This document shows positions 8,095 to 17,397 of a stretch of DNA of 64,000 nt, piece after piece. Source of the DNA: JANQRX01 sp963663975 (GTDB lineage: Bacteria; Pseudomonadota; Alphaproteobacteria; Rhizobiales; Kaistiaceae). The notes beneath the pieces were generated by a model. The model did not search any database. It worked only from the letters and a program-made list of their open reading frames with translations, and was not told the DNA's origin. Each line of letters opens with the position of its first letter. Position 1 is the first letter of the stretch. The DNA lies in the NCBI GenBank assembly GCA_963663975.2, contig CAXXRA010000015.1, positions 1,240,001-1,304,000 of the forward strand, read 5' to 3'. Both the position numbers and the translations under genes were made by a program.

Positions 8095-9414
8095 TCATTG
8101 CGGGATGGTGCCGTTATCGGCCAGCGTCGCCCCGGCGAGGTAGAGCGAACCGCAGATCAGCACCCGCGGCGGACCGTCGTCGCCGTCCTCGGCGGTGATC
8201 TGCTCCAGCGCCGCCGCCACGCCGTCCGCGGTTGCCGACCGCAACCCCACCGATTTTGCCACCGCCGCCAGCTCGGCCGGATCCCGCCCGGCCTCCGAGC
8301 CCGGCACCGGCACGGTGTAGACCCGCGCCGCCAGGCTTGAAAAGGGCCGGAAAAACCCTGCCGGTTCCTTGGTCGCCAGCATGCCGCAAATCAGGATCAG
8401 CGGCTTCGGGTCACGCTCTTCGAGATCGGCCATCGCCTCGGCGATGGCGACGCCGGCGGCAGGGTTGTGTCCGCCATCGAGCCAGATTTCGGTGTCGGCT
8501 GCAGATTTCTCCACAAGCCGTCCCTCGGTCAGCGGCTGCAGCCGTGCCGGCCAGTCAACTGTCGCCAATCCGGTCTCAATGGCTCGGGTGGGCAGATGCA
8601 GCCCGGCGCTGTTGAGGGCGGCGATCGCCGTCCCGGCATTGGTGTACTGGTGCCGCCCCGCAAGTCGCGGACCGGGCAGGTCGATCAGCCCGTTGTGGTC
8701 CTGATAGACCAGTCTGCCGCGCTCCGGCAGGGCAATCCAGTCACGATTGGCGACAAACAAATCGGCGCCGACATCGTCCGCCCGGCGCTCGATTTCGCTC
8801 AGCACCGGGCCGGTCTGCGGGGCGATGACGGCCGGCCGGCCGGGCTTCAGGATGCCGGCCTTCTCGAAGGCGATCCCGGTGACGGATGTGCCGAGAAACT
8901 TCTCATGGTCGAGCGAGACCGGCGTGATCACCGCCGCCAGCGGCGAGGTCACGATATTGGTTGCGTCGAGCCGGCCGCCGAGGCCGACCTCGAGGAGCAG
9001 GAAGTCGGCTTGGTAGCGGGCGAAGATCACGAATGCCGCAGCGGTGGTGATCTCGTATTGGGTGATCGCTTGCCCGTCATTGGCCTTTTCCATGTGCAGC
9101 AGCACATCGGCCAGTTCGTTCTCGTCGATCAGGCTTCCGCCATCCGACCCGGCCAGGCGAATACGCTCGTGGAAACGCACCAGATGGGGTGAGGAATAAA
9201 CATGCACGCGCCGGCCATCGGCTTCGAGCATGGCGCGCATGAAGGCGGTGGTCGAACCCTTGCCGTTGGTTCCGGTGACGTGGATGATCGGCGGCAGACG
9301 TCGTTCCGGGTTGCCCAAAGTGGTCATGAGGTGCTCGATCCGACCGAGCGAAAGGTCGATTTCCCGCGGGTGCAGGTTCAGCAGGCGCTGCAGGATGGCG
9401 CTTGTTCTGTCCAT
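8095..9414 (-). CDS. folC: Bifunctional folylpolyglutamate synthase/dihydrofolate synthase
   Basis: Mur-ligase-fold enzyme that adds glutamate to dihydropteroate and to folates. Visible motifs are the P-loop HVTGTNGKGSTTAFM near residue 48, YSSPHLVRFHERIRLAG, LLEVGLGGRLDATNIV, SLDHEKFLGTSVTGIAFEKA and the C-terminal WLDGGHNPAAG. The open frame runs 60 codons further upstream through accD, so I chose ATG 9414 (MDRTSAILQ), 31 bp after the accD stop. It is the last gene of the aroA-to-folC run; what follows is unrelated accessory DNA, and no trxA is found. Confidence 0.95.
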   Translation of the reverse strand: MDRTSAILQRLLNLHPREIDLSLGRIEHLMTTLGNPERRLPPIIHVTGTNGKGSTTAFMRAMLEADGRRVHVYSSPHLVRFHERIRLAGSDGGSLIDENELADVLLHMEKANDGQAITQYEITTAAAFVIFARYQADFLLLEVGLGGRLDATNIVTSPLAAVITPVSLDHEKFLGTSVTGIAFEKAGILKPGRPAVIAPQTGPVLSEIERRADDVGADLFVANRDWIALPERGRLVYQDHNGLIDLPGPRLAGRHQYTNAGTAIAALNSAGLHLPTRAIETGLATVDWPARLQPLTEGRLVEKSAADTEIWLDGGHNPAAGVAIAEAMADLEERDPKPLILICGMLATKEPAGFFRPFSSLAARVYTVPVPGSEAGRDPAELAAVAKSVGLRSATADGVAAALEQITAEDGDDGPPRVLICGSLYLAGATLADNGTIPQ

Positions 9415-9445
9415 CGGTAATGTTTTCTGGCCGAGAGTTGACGGG

Positions 9446-10369
9446 TTAGATCGGTGCCGCCGCCGCTTCGCTCGGCACCGGCAGATTGTCGCTGTCGGAG
9501 CGGCCTGAGTCGGAGCGATCGGGCTTGGCGCCGAGGAGACGACAGATACGGGCAATGACGGTGTTGAGATCGTGCCGGTGGACCACCATGTCAACCATGC
9601 CGTGGTCGCGCAGAAATTCCGATCTCTGGAAGCCCTCCGGCAGGTTCTCGCGGATCGTCTGCTCGATCACGCGGGGCCCGGCGAAGCCGATCAGTGCGCC
9701 CGGCTCGGCGATGTGGATATCACCAAGCATGGCATAGGATGCGGTGACGCCGCCGGTGGTCGGATTGGTCAGCACGACGATATAGGGCAGGCCTTCGTCC
9801 CTGATCGCCTCGACGGCCACGGTGGTGCGCGGCAGCTGCATCAGCGACAGGATGCCTTCCTGCATGCGCGCGCCGCCGGAGGCGGCGAACATGATGAACG
9901 GGCGTTTGCGATCGACCGCCGCCGTCATCGCGGTGATGATGGCTTCGCCAGCCGCCATGCCGAGCGAACCGCCCATGAAATCGAAGTCCTGAACCGCAGC
10001 GATCACCGGCAGCTGTTCGACCTCGCCGACGCCGATCATCACCGCATCGTACTCGTCGGTCTTGCTTCGGGCATCGCGCAGTCGCTCGGTATAGCGGCGC
10101 TGGTCGCGAAACTTCAGCGGGTCGGCTGCGACTTCGGGCACCGCAATGGTCTGGTAGCGGCCACCGTCGAAGAAGTCGCCGAGCCGCTGCTTGGCGGTCA
10201 TGCGCATGTGGTAGCCGGAGGCCGGAATGACGAACCGGTTGGACTCCAGATCGCGGTGAAACACCATTTCGCCGGTTTCCGGGCACTTGATCCAGAGGTT
10301 CTTGGGCATCTCCCGCTTGGTGAGCAGCCTCTGGATTTTCGGCCGTACGACGTTGCTGATCCAGCTCAA
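9446..10369 (-). CDS. accD: Acetyl-CoA carboxylase carboxyltransferase subunit beta
   Basis: Beta half of the carboxyltransferase that moves the carboxyl group from biotin to acetyl-CoA in fatty acid synthesis. Core motifs are SGGARMQEGILSLMQL, NPTTGGVTASYAMLGD and GFAGPRVIEQTIRE. The N-terminal zinc-ribbon region keeps only one cysteine (WIKCPETGEMVFHRDL), common in alphaproteobacterial AccD. The best start is TTG at 10369 (LSWISNVV), with GGGAAG just upstream; the reported longer frame overlaps trpA. It follows trpA by 10 bp, so co-transcription with trp genes is likely. The acidic, serine-rich C-terminal tail is unremarkable. Confidence 0.95.
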   Translation of the reverse strand: MSWISNVVRPKIQRLLTKREMPKNLWIKCPETGEMVFHRDLESNRFVIPASGYHMRMTAKQRLGDFFDGGRYQTIAVPEVAADPLKFRDQRRYTERLRDARSKTDEYDAVMIGVGEVEQLPVIAAVQDFDFMGGSLGMAAGEAIITAMTAAVDRKRPFIMFAASGGARMQEGILSLMQLPRTTVAVEAIRDEGLPYIVVLTNPTTGGVTASYAMLGDIHIAEPGALIGFAGPRVIEQTIRENLPEGFQRSEFLRDHGMVDMVVHRHDLNTVIARICRLLGAKPDRSDSGRSDSDNLPVPSEAAAAPI

Positions 10370-10379
10370 TTTTCTTCCC

Positions 10380-11219
10380 CTACTCGGCCGCCACCGGCCT
10401 TGCGGCGCGGACGCCACCGGCGAGTTTGGCCACCAGCCGGGTCACCGCCGAAACCGTGGTGTCCGTTGCCCGGCCGTCGGCCAGCGAATCCTTCACTGCG
10501 TTGACCAGCACCGAGCCGACCACGATGCCATCGGCCACCGCACCGATATCCCTGGCCTGTTCCGCCGTCTTCACGCCGAAACCGACAGCTACCGGCAATG
10601 TAGTGTGCTTTTTGATCCGTTTCACCGCCTCATTGACGGCGGCGATATCGGGCGAGGCGGCGCCGGTGATCCCGGTGATCGAGACGTAGTAGACAAACCC
10701 GGAGGAATTGGCGAGCACCGTCGGCAGGCGCTTGTCGTCGGTGGTCGGTGTCGCCAGGCGGATGAAACTGATCCCCGCCTCCAGCGCCGGCAGGCACAAT
10801 TCGTCGTCGGCCTCCGGCGGCAGGTCGACGATGATCAGGCCGTCGACGCCGGCCCCGGCCGCATCGCCCAGGAAGCGTTCATTGCCGTAGGCGTAGATCG
10901 GATTGTAGTAGCCCATCAAGACGATTGGCGTACGATCGTCGGAGCGGCGGAAGCGGCGCACCATGTCAATGGTTCCGGCCAGCGTCTGACCGGCCGCGAG
11001 CGCGCGCTGCGACGACATCTGGACGGGCGGCCCCTCGGCCATCGGGTCGGAAAACGGCATGCCCAGTTCGATCAAATCCGCGCCCGCCTCCGGCAGTGCG
11101 CTCAGGATGTCGAACGAAGTGTCCGGGTCGGGGTCGCCGGCGGTCACGAAACACACCAGCCCCGGCCGGCCGGCGGTGCCCAGTTCGGCGAAACGGCGAT
11201 CGATGCGCGAGTCGGTCAT
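10380..11219 (-). CDS. trpA: Tryptophan synthase alpha chain
   Basis: TIM-barrel subunit that splits indole-3-glycerol phosphate and passes indole to TrpB. Motifs are CFVTAGDPDPDTS, LIELGMPFSDPMAEGP with the catalytic Glu and Asp region, GLIIVDLPPEAD, FVYYVSITGITGA and VAVGFGVKTAEQA. 279 residues is the family length. It is separated from trpB by a 270-bp MITE whose end lies five bases upstream of the ATG, so the native ribosome binding site was displaced; the MITE end supplies AAAGGA about 11 bases before the ATG. Expression may therefore depend on the inserted element (inference). Confidence 0.95.
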   Translation of the reverse strand: MTDSRIDRRFAELGTAGRPGLVCFVTAGDPDPDTSFDILSALPEAGADLIELGMPFSDPMAEGPPVQMSSQRALAAGQTLAGTIDMVRRFRRSDDRTPIVLMGYYNPIYAYGNERFLGDAAGAGVDGLIIVDLPPEADDELCLPALEAGISFIRLATPTTDDKRLPTVLANSSGFVYYVSITGITGAASPDIAAVNEAVKRIKKHTTLPVAVGFGVKTAEQARDIGAVADGIVVGSVLVNAVKDSLADGRATDTTVSAVTRLVAKLAGGVRAARPVAAE

Positions 11220-11226
11220 CGCGCTA

Positions 11227-11496
11227 GAGTCCTTTCAACCAACTCGGAGTCAATTCTGTTTCTGGATTGGGGAGGCGAGCCATCGTCGAAGCGATCGACG
11301 GGCGATGCTCCCGCATCGTTCCAGATCGGTTCGGCGTTGGGCGCCCGCCAATCAACAAACCCGAAGGGACGGGCTATTTTGCGCCAATTCCTGCGCCAAG
11401 CCCCTCGACCGTATCCGGATACGCTCATCAAACCTTGACTTGATCTTGTCACAAAATCGCTCCGTCAGAATGGCTCCGAGTTGGTCGAAAGGGCTC
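11227..11496. repeat. MITE copy B (270 bp) between trpB and trpA
   Basis: The most regular copy. The left end reads GAGTCCTTTCAACCAACTC and the reverse complement of the right end GAGCCCTTTCGACCAACTC, each followed by GGAG and a TTCTG block. TA flanks are at 11225-11226 and 11497-11498. On the minus strand the trpB stop TAG (11498-11496) is made of the flanking TA plus the first base of the element; the base outside the element is also G, so the original stop was already TAG. The other end donates a Shine-Dalgarno-like AAAGGA to trpA. Internally it carries GTATCCGGATAC and no convincing open frame. Confidence 0.85.
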
Positions 11497-12716
11497 TAGA
11501 TCTGCAATCCGAGATGGGCGGCGACGGTGAAGACGTCCTTGTCGCCGCGACCGCACAAATTCATCAGGATGATCCGGTCACGGTCCATCTTGGGCGCCAG
11601 CTTCATGACATGGGCGAGCGCATGGGCCGGCTCCAGCGCCGGAATGATGCCCTCGACACGGGTCAGGAACTGGAACGCCTCGAGCGCTTCGGCGTCGGTG
11701 GCCGGCACATAGCTGACGCGGCCCGAATCCTTCAGCCACGAATGCTCGGGCCCGACGCCGGGATAGTCGAGGCCGGCGGAAATCGAATGACCTTCGAGAA
11801 TCTGCCCGTCCGGATTCTGCAACAGATAGGTGCGGTTGCCATGCAGCACGCCGGGCTTTCCCCCGCTCATCGACGAGGCGTGGCCGTTGTCCACGTCGAG
11901 GCCGTGTCCGCCCGCTTCAACGCCGTACATGGCGACGCCATCGTCGTCGAGGAACGGGTGGAAGAGCCCGATGGCGTTGGATCCGCCGCCAATGCAGGCC
12001 ACCAGCGCGTCGGGGAGCCGCCCCTCGGCCGCCATGATCTGTTCGCGCGCCTCGCGGCCGATGACCGACTGGAAATCGCGGACCATTTCCGGATAGGGGT
12101 GGGGCCCGGCCGCGGTTCCGATCAGATAGTAGGTGTTCTCCACATTGGTGAGCCAGTCGCGCAGCGCTTCGTTCATGGCGTCCTTGAGGGTCGCGTTACC
12201 GGCCGCCACCGGCCTCAGTTCGGCGCCCAGAAGTTTCATGCGGAAAACGTTGGGCTTTTGCCGCTCGATATCGGTCTCGCCCATATAGACGACGCAGGGC
12301 AGGCCGAAACGTGCGGCGACGGTTGCGGCGGCCACGCCGTGTTGACCGGCGCCGGTCTCGGCGATGATGCGGCCCTTGCCCATCCGCCGGGCAAGCAGGA
12401 TCTGGCCCAGGCAGTTGTTGATCTTGTGGCTGCCGGTGTGGTTGAGCTCGTCGCGCTTGAAATAGATCCTGGCTCCGCCGAGTTCGTCGGTCAGCCGTTC
12501 GGCGAAATAGAGCGGGCTTGGCCGGCCGGCATAGTGGGTGTTGAGGTCGCTCAGTTCGTTGTGGAATTCCGGATCGTTCTTGGCCGCTTGATAGGCCCGC
12601 TCCAGTTCGAGGATGAGCGGCATCAATGTCTCGGCGACGAACCGTCCGCCGTAGAGGCCGAAGAAACCGCGATCGTCGGGCCCGCTGCGCAGGGTGTTGG
12701 GCTGGGCCACGGTCAC
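11496..12716 (-). CDS. trpB: Tryptophan synthase beta chain
   Basis: PLP enzyme that joins indole and serine to make tryptophan. The PLP-lysine motif is NHTGSHKINNCLGQ, followed by IIAETGAGQHGVA, MGETDIERQKPNVFRM, GGGSNAIGLFHPF and SAGLDYPGVGPEHSWL. The open frame runs 124 codons upstream through trpF; I chose GTG 12716 (VTVAQPNTL), whose GTGA overlaps the trpF stop and gives about 406 residues, the normal size. Its stop codon is the TAG formed at the MITE boundary. Confidence 0.95.
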   Translation of the reverse strand: MTVAQPNTLRSGPDDRGFFGLYGGRFVAETLMPLILELERAYQAAKNDPEFHNELSDLNTHYAGRPSPLYFAERLTDELGGARIYFKRDELNHTGSHKINNCLGQILLARRMGKGRIIAETGAGQHGVAAATVAARFGLPCVVYMGETDIERQKPNVFRMKLLGAELRPVAAGNATLKDAMNEALRDWLTNVENTYYLIGTAAGPHPYPEMVRDFQSVIGREAREQIMAAEGRLPDALVACIGGGSNAIGLFHPFLDDDGVAMYGVEAGGHGLDVDNGHASSMSGGKPGVLHGNRTYLLQNPDGQILEGHSISAGLDYPGVGPEHSWLKDSGRVSYVPATDAEALEAFQFLTRVEGIIPALEPAHALAHVMKLAPKMDRDRIILMNLCGRGDKDVFTVAAHLGLQI

Positions 12717-13387
12717 AGCGCCAGGCCTTCTGCTTGCCGCGGCGCGGCCACGCGGCAAGCGGCGGCGACGAAATCTCGGATCAGGTCGGGATCCTTGATC
12801 CCGGGTTCTCGCTCGACGCCCGACGACACGTCGACCCCGGGCGCGCTGGTGGCGGCGGCGGCCTCGGCGACATTGTCGACGGTCAACCCGCCGGACAACA
12901 AATAGGGGCGGGCAAGCACACGGTTGGCCACCAGTGACCAGTCGAACGCGATGCCATGGCCGCCCGGCCGGCTGGCCCCCTTCGGTGGCTTGGCGTCGAG
13001 CAACAGCATGTCCACCGCGTCCGCATAGGGGGTCGTCCGGCCGAGATCCTCGGCGGCAGCCACGCCGACCGCCTTCATCACCCGGCATCCGGTTCTGGCG
13101 GCCGCGGCGGCGACCCGATCCGGCGATTCCTGCCCGTGAAACTGGATCCAGTCGGGGCGAACGGCTTCAACCGTCTGGTCAAGTTCGCCATCGCCCATAT
13201 TGACCGTCACCAGCACGGACTCGACCCGGCCTCTGGCGCGCGCCGCCAACCGGGCCGCGAGCGCCAGCCCCACGTAGCGCGGACTGGGCTTGAAACGGTT
13301 GATCCCCACCATATCGGCACCGGCCGAAAGCGCCGCGTCGAGGGCCGCGTCCGAGGTCAGTCCGCAAATTTTCACGATCAGTCCCAT
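12713..13387 (-). CDS. trpF: Phosphoribosylanthranilate isomerase
   Basis: Amadori-type isomerase of tryptophan synthesis, a TIM barrel. Start ATG 13387 gives MGLIVKICGLTSDAALDAAL, with the catalytic Cys in KICG; other motifs are GINRFKPSPRYV, QFHGQESPD, LLLDAKPPKG and YLLSGGLTVDNV with SSGVEREPGIKD. About 224 residues. It overlaps trpB by four bases (GTGA), so translation is probably coupled. lapA lies 65 bp upstream. Confidence 0.95.
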   Translation of the reverse strand: MGLIVKICGLTSDAALDAALSAGADMVGINRFKPSPRYVGLALAARLAARARGRVESVLVTVNMGDGELDQTVEAVRPDWIQFHGQESPDRVAAAAARTGCRVMKAVGVAAAEDLGRTTPYADAVDMLLLDAKPPKGASRPGGHGIAFDWSLVANRVLARPYLLSGGLTVDNVAEAAAATSAPGVDVSSGVEREPGIKDPDLIRDFVAAACRVAAPRQAEGLAL

Positions 13388-13452
13388 GGCCGGGGATGTG
13401 GCACGAAAGGAACGACGAGTCCATGGACGAAGACGCCGGTAAAAGCCAGGGC

Positions 13453-13806
13453 TCAGGCGGCGTCGCGCGATCCCGGGCCGGGCGGCACCAGCGAGGGCAG
13501 CGGGGCCGGGCGGGTCTTCCTGTGCAGGCGCTCCACTTCCTGTTGCAGCCGCTGGGTCTTGGCCCGCTCGATGCGCGCCGTGCGGCGCCATTTCGACTGT
13601 TGCAGCCAGGTTGCGATGCCACCCAGCAGACCGCCGAGGCCGAAGGCGGTAAACAGCAGCCGATATGTCGGCGCCGACACCGACCAAATGGGCGGGTCGC
13701 CGATGGGATCGAGCGCGATCGTCAAGTCGCCGCGATTGGCGACCGATATCGCAATGACGATGATGGCGATCGGTACGAGAAAGAAGAGGGTCAGGAACCG
13801 CCGCAT
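13453..13806 (-). CDS. lapA: LapA/DUF1049-type inner-membrane protein
   Basis: Small membrane protein related to lipopolysaccharide assembly protein A. Start at MRRFLTLFFLVPIAIIVIAI gives a first membrane helix, then a short loop with DPIGDPPIWSVSAPTY, a second helix LLFTAFGLGGLLGGIATWL and a basic coiled-coil tail QRLQQEVERLHRKTR. Position between ihfB and trpF is standard in Rhizobiales. The upstream gap holds a 42-bp MITE end. Confidence 0.8.
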   Translation of the reverse strand: MRRFLTLFFLVPIAIIVIAISVANRGDLTIALDPIGDPPIWSVSAPTYRLLFTAFGLGGLLGGIATWLQQSKWRRTARIERAKTQRLQQEVERLHRKTRPAPLPSLVPPGPGSRDAA

Positions 13807-13829
13807 GTGATCGGGCCTCGCCGCCACGG

Positions 13830-13871
13830 AATCGCTCCGTCAGAATGGCTCAGAGTTGGTCGAAAGGGCTC
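13830..13871. repeat. MITE copy C (solo end, 42 bp) at the ihfB stop codon
   Basis: Only the right end of the element remains: ATCGCTCCGTCAGAATGGCT followed by CAGAGTTGGTCGAAAGGGCTC. The adjacent TA (13872-13873) plus the terminal base of the element forms the ihfB stop TAG on the minus strand. No other end is present, so this is a deletion derivative. Confidence 0.75.
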
Positions 13872-14149
13872 TAGCCGTTCAGGCGATCGCGCATTTCCTT
13901 CCCGGTCTTGAAGAACGGCACGTATTTCTCCGTCACTTCGACCTTGGCCCCGGTGCGCGGATTGCGGCCGACGCGGGCTGGCCGGTTTTTGACGGAGAAG
14001 GCGCCGAAGCCGCGCAACTCGACCCTGTCGCCCCGCGCCAGCGCGGTTGCGATTTCGTCGAGGATGGCGCTGACGATGTGTTCGACGTCGCGTTGATAGA
14101 GATGAGGGTTGCGCTCGGCGATCCGTTGGACCAGTTGCGATTTGATCAT
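13871..14149 (-). CDS. ihfB: Integration host factor subunit beta
   Basis: 92-residue DNA-bending protein of the HU/IHF family; pairs with IhfA. Start MIKSQLVQRIAERNPHLYQR, then the DNA-binding arm GFGAFSVKNRPARVGRNPRT with its proline-tipped loop and GAKVEVTEKYVPFFKTGKEM. It lies 19 bp after sppA. The stop codon is at the boundary of a MITE end, as in trpB. Confidence 0.95.
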   Translation of the reverse strand: MIKSQLVQRIAERNPHLYQRDVEHIVSAILDEIATALARGDRVELRGFGAFSVKNRPARVGRNPRTGAKVEVTEKYVPFFKTGKEMRDRLNG

Positions 14150-14168
14150 CGAGCCCCCCCAAGCGTGC

Positions 14169-15155
14169 CTAGCCGCCGCGGTCCGAACCCTGCCAAACCG
14201 ACAGTAGACCGTCAAGCTTCAGACTCTCCGGAAGAAGCCGGTCGAGGATCGCTCCGCCGACATATTCAGGAGCCAGACCCGCCTTGTGGGCAAGCCACAG
14301 GAACGCCGCCCGCGCAAACGGCAAAGGTCCCACGCCGTCATCGTCCGGTCGCCAGTCGCGCACCGGCAGTTCGCGATCGATGCCCTTGGCGTCGGCCAGC
14401 CAGTCGATTGCCGCATCCTCGCCGCCGATCGCATCGACAAGATCGGCCTCCAGCGCCTGGCGGCCGGAAAAGATTCGCCCGTCGGCAAGCCGCAACGCCT
14501 CGGCCCGGTCGAGTTCGCGCTCCTCGGCGACGATGTCCACGAACCAGTTGTAGGTATCGCTCACCACACCGGCGATAACCGCCCGTGCTCTCGGGTCGGT
14601 CGGCCGGAAAGGCGACGGTTCGGCCTTCAACGGCGCGCTCTTCACGTCCTCGACCCGGACCCCGAGATTGTCGAGCAATTCTGCGACATTAGGGTACTGG
14701 AACACCACCCCGATCGAGCCGGTGATGGAAGAGCGCCGGACCACGATATGTTCGGTTGCCAGGGCCGCCATGTAGGCGGCCGAGGCACCGAAGGTGCCGA
14801 TGGTTGCCACGGTCGGCTTCTCGGCGGCCAGTTTCTTCAGGCTTTCAAAAAGCGCCTCGCCGCCGGTGGTCGAGCCGCCGGTCGAATCGATCGCCACGAT
14901 CACCGCCTTGACAGCGTCGGTCTCGGCGAGCTTGGCCAGCAATTTGTCGCGGTCACGATCGTCGGAAATGAAGCCGGTGATCGGCACCCTGGCGATCTGG
15001 TCTTGCGCCAGCTGGGGAAAGGCGTCGCGTCCGACAATCGACAGCGCCACCGCACCGACCAGCAGTACCAGCGCGATGATGCCGGCGAAGCGCCAGAACA
15101 ACAGCTTGCGGCGGATCCTGCGGCGATCGACGATCTGATCTGCAGTCATGGACAT
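14169..15155 (-). CDS. sppA: Signal peptide peptidase SppA (short form)
   Basis: Membrane-bound serine protease that degrades signal peptides after cleavage. The N-terminal anchor is LLFWRFAGIIALVLLVGAVA; the S49 domain follows. The nucleophile serine is in GTFGASAAYMAAL and the likely general base lysine in VKSAPLKAEPSPFRP, in the short single-domain arrangement. About 329 residues. ATG 15155 is preferred over the longer ATG nine bases upstream because TGAGG lies nine bases before it. Sits between rpsA and ihfB. Confidence 0.9.
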   Translation of the reverse strand: MSMTADQIVDRRRIRRKLLFWRFAGIIALVLLVGAVALSIVGRDAFPQLAQDQIARVPITGFISDDRDRDKLLAKLAETDAVKAVIVAIDSTGGSTTGGEALFESLKKLAAEKPTVATIGTFGASAAYMAALATEHIVVRRSSITGSIGVVFQYPNVAELLDNLGVRVEDVKSAPLKAEPSPFRPTDPRARAVIAGVVSDTYNWFVDIVAEERELDRAEALRLADGRIFSGRQALEADLVDAIGGEDAAIDWLADAKGIDRELPVRDWRPDDDGVGPLPFARAAFLWLAHKAGLAPEYVGGAILDRLLPESLKLDGLLSVWQGSDRGG

Positions 15156-15253
15156 GCAATGCACCTCACCTGATCAGGCGCCGCAGGTGTTGCCACCGCA
15201 TTTCATGACGCCGAGACGTTGCCTTCACCGCCGTTGCGCTACGCGAAACCGGA

Positions 15254-17240
15254 TCAGTCGTCCTTGCCCTTCTTCGCGTCGTCTTTGACCTCGACCTCGA
15301 CCTCGGCCTCGGCCTCGGCCTCAGCCTCAGCCTCAGCTCCGGCCTCGCCCTCGGCAACGGCCTCGCCTGCGGTTTCGGATTCGGCTTCAGCCTTCGGCTT
15401 CGCCCTCAGCTCCGGTTTCGTCCTCAGCTCCGGCTCCGGCGTCGCCCTCAGCAGCGGCGACCGCTTGGCTGTCGATGTCGTCCCCGGCTTCGGCTTCAGC
15501 GCTGCCATCGTCGACCTCGTCGTCTTCGTCGCCTTCCTCGCGCGCCTTCAACGCAGCTCCGAGAATATCGCCCAGCGAGGCGCCGGAATCGGACGAGCCA
15601 TATTGTGCCACCGCCTCCTTCTCCTCGGCGATTTCCAAGGCCTTGATCGACAGACCGATCTTGCGGTTCTTCTTGTCGAAGTTCGTCACCCGGGCATCGA
15701 CCTTCTCGCCCTTGGCGAAGCGTTCCGGGCGCTGCTCCGAACGATCGCGCGACAGATCGGAACGGCGGATGAACGCGATGAGGTCGGTGTCGGCGATCTT
15801 GACGTCGATGCCCCCGGCGCGAACGTCGATGACTTCGCAGGTCACCACCGAACCCTTGCGGACTTCGCCGCTGGCCTCGGCGAACGGGTCGCCCCCGACC
15901 TGCTTGATGCCAAGCGAGATACGCTCCTTCCCGACATCGATGTCGAGCACCACGGCCTTGACCAGATCGCCGCGCGAATATTTCTCGATGGCCTGCTCGC
16001 CGGGTTCGTTCCAGTCCAGATCCGACAGATGAACCATGCCGTCGACATCGCCTTCCAGGCCGATGAACAGGCCGAACTCGGTCTTGTTCTTGACCTCGCC
16101 CTCGACGATCGAATCCTTCGGATAGGATTCGGCGAAGCTGTCCCAGGGGTTGTCGAGGGTCTGCTTGAGGCCGAGCGAAATCCGGCGCTTCACCGGATCG
16201 ACCTCGAGGATCATCACTTCGACTTCCTGACTGGTCGACACGATCTTGCCGGGATGGACGTTCTTCTTGGTCCACGACATTTCGGACACGTGGATCAGCC
16301 CCTCGATGCCGGGCTCCAGTTCGACGAAGGCGCCGTAGTCGGTGATGTTGGTGACCCGGCCCTTGTATCTCACATCGACCGGATATTTGGCCTCGATGCC
16401 GTCCCAGGGATCGGCCTCAAGCTGCTTCATGCCGAGGCTGATGCGATGGGTTTCGTGGTTGACGCGGATGATCTGCACCTTGACCGTCTGCCCGATCGAC
16501 AGGACCTCTGTGGGATGATTGATCCGCCGCCAGGCGATGTCGGTGACGTGCAGCAGACCGTCTATGCCGCCGAGATCAACGAACGCGCCATAGTCGGTGA
16601 TGTTCTTCACCACACCGTCGATGATCTGGCCTTCCTCAAGGCTCTGCACCAGCTCCGACCGCTGTTCGGCCCGCGTTTCTTCCAGGACGGTGCGGCGGGA
16701 CACGACGATGTTCCCGCGTCGCTTGTCCATCTTCAGGATCTGGAAGGGTTGGGGTGTATGCATCAGCGGCGTGACGTCGCGCACCGGCCGAATGTCGACC
16801 TGGCTGCGCGGCAGAAACGCGACCGCCCCGTCGAGATCGACGGTAAACCCGCCCTTGACCTGATTGAAGATGTGGCCTGAGACCTTCTCGCCCTTCTCGA
16901 ACGATTTCTCCAGCCGCCCCCAGCTCTCCTCGCGGCGCGCCTTGTCGCGCGACAGCACGGCTTCGCCGAGCGCATTCTCGATGCGCTCGAGATAGACCTC
17001 GACCTCGTCTCCGACCTCGAGGGTCGACTCCGTGCCGGGCGTGGCGAACTCCTTGAGCGCCACCCGCCCTTCCGTCTTCAGTCGCACATCGATGACGGCG
17101 ACATCTTTCTCGACCGCCACGACGGTTCCCTTGATGACGCTCCCTTCCATCAGGTCTTCGGCCTTGAAGGTCTCATCAAGCAGGGCGGCGAATTCTTCCC
17201 GAGTGGGGCTGGCTAGGTTCAATTGAAACTCCTGGTTCAC
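15254..17240 (-). CDS. rpsA: 30S ribosomal protein S1, tail split by a frameshift
   Basis: mRNA-binding ribosomal protein with six S1 domains; each repeat is visible through motifs such as VKNITDYGAFVDLGGIDGLL, VTNITDYGAFVELEPGIEGL and VKNKTEFGLFIGLEGDVDGM. Start taken as GTG 17240 (NQEFQLNLASPTREEF). The zero frame stops at 15387 within a Glu/Ala-rich tail. If one G near 15391-15392 is removed, the tail continues as a Glu/Ala/Val-rich region ending KDDAKKGKDD at 15254. The six S1 domains are unaffected. Whether the tail frameshift is real or an error in a repetitive GC tract is undecided. Confidence 0.85.
15287..15337. repeat. Hexanucleotide tandem repeat in the S1 tail
   Basis: About eight imperfect units of GACCTC, GGCCTC or AGCCTC in a row, encoding Glu-Val and Glu-Ala dipeptides on the minus strand. 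Unit length is a multiple of three, so copy-number change would alter tail length without changing frame. Confidence 0.75.
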
Positions 17241-17397
17241 CGGCGGCGCCCGTCGGCGGTTGGCGTTGACGATACCGAACTCTTCGACCCCGCCTGTCCA
17301 GGCACGCGCAGGATGCGGCGCGGCGCTCCGGGTCGCGAATTCGGTTATTCCGTTCCGCATCGCATCGACGTGCCGCGGCACCGTAACGGCGCGCGCT

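Noticed and set aside
15287..15337. Possible CRISPR or phase-variable repeat
   Set aside because: The units are six bases and in frame, a simple coding repeat; no spacers, and copy changes would not shift the frame.
15219..16880. Long plus-strand frame of 553 codons opposite rpsA
   Set aside because: Shadow of the S1 gene created by its codon bias; no motifs.
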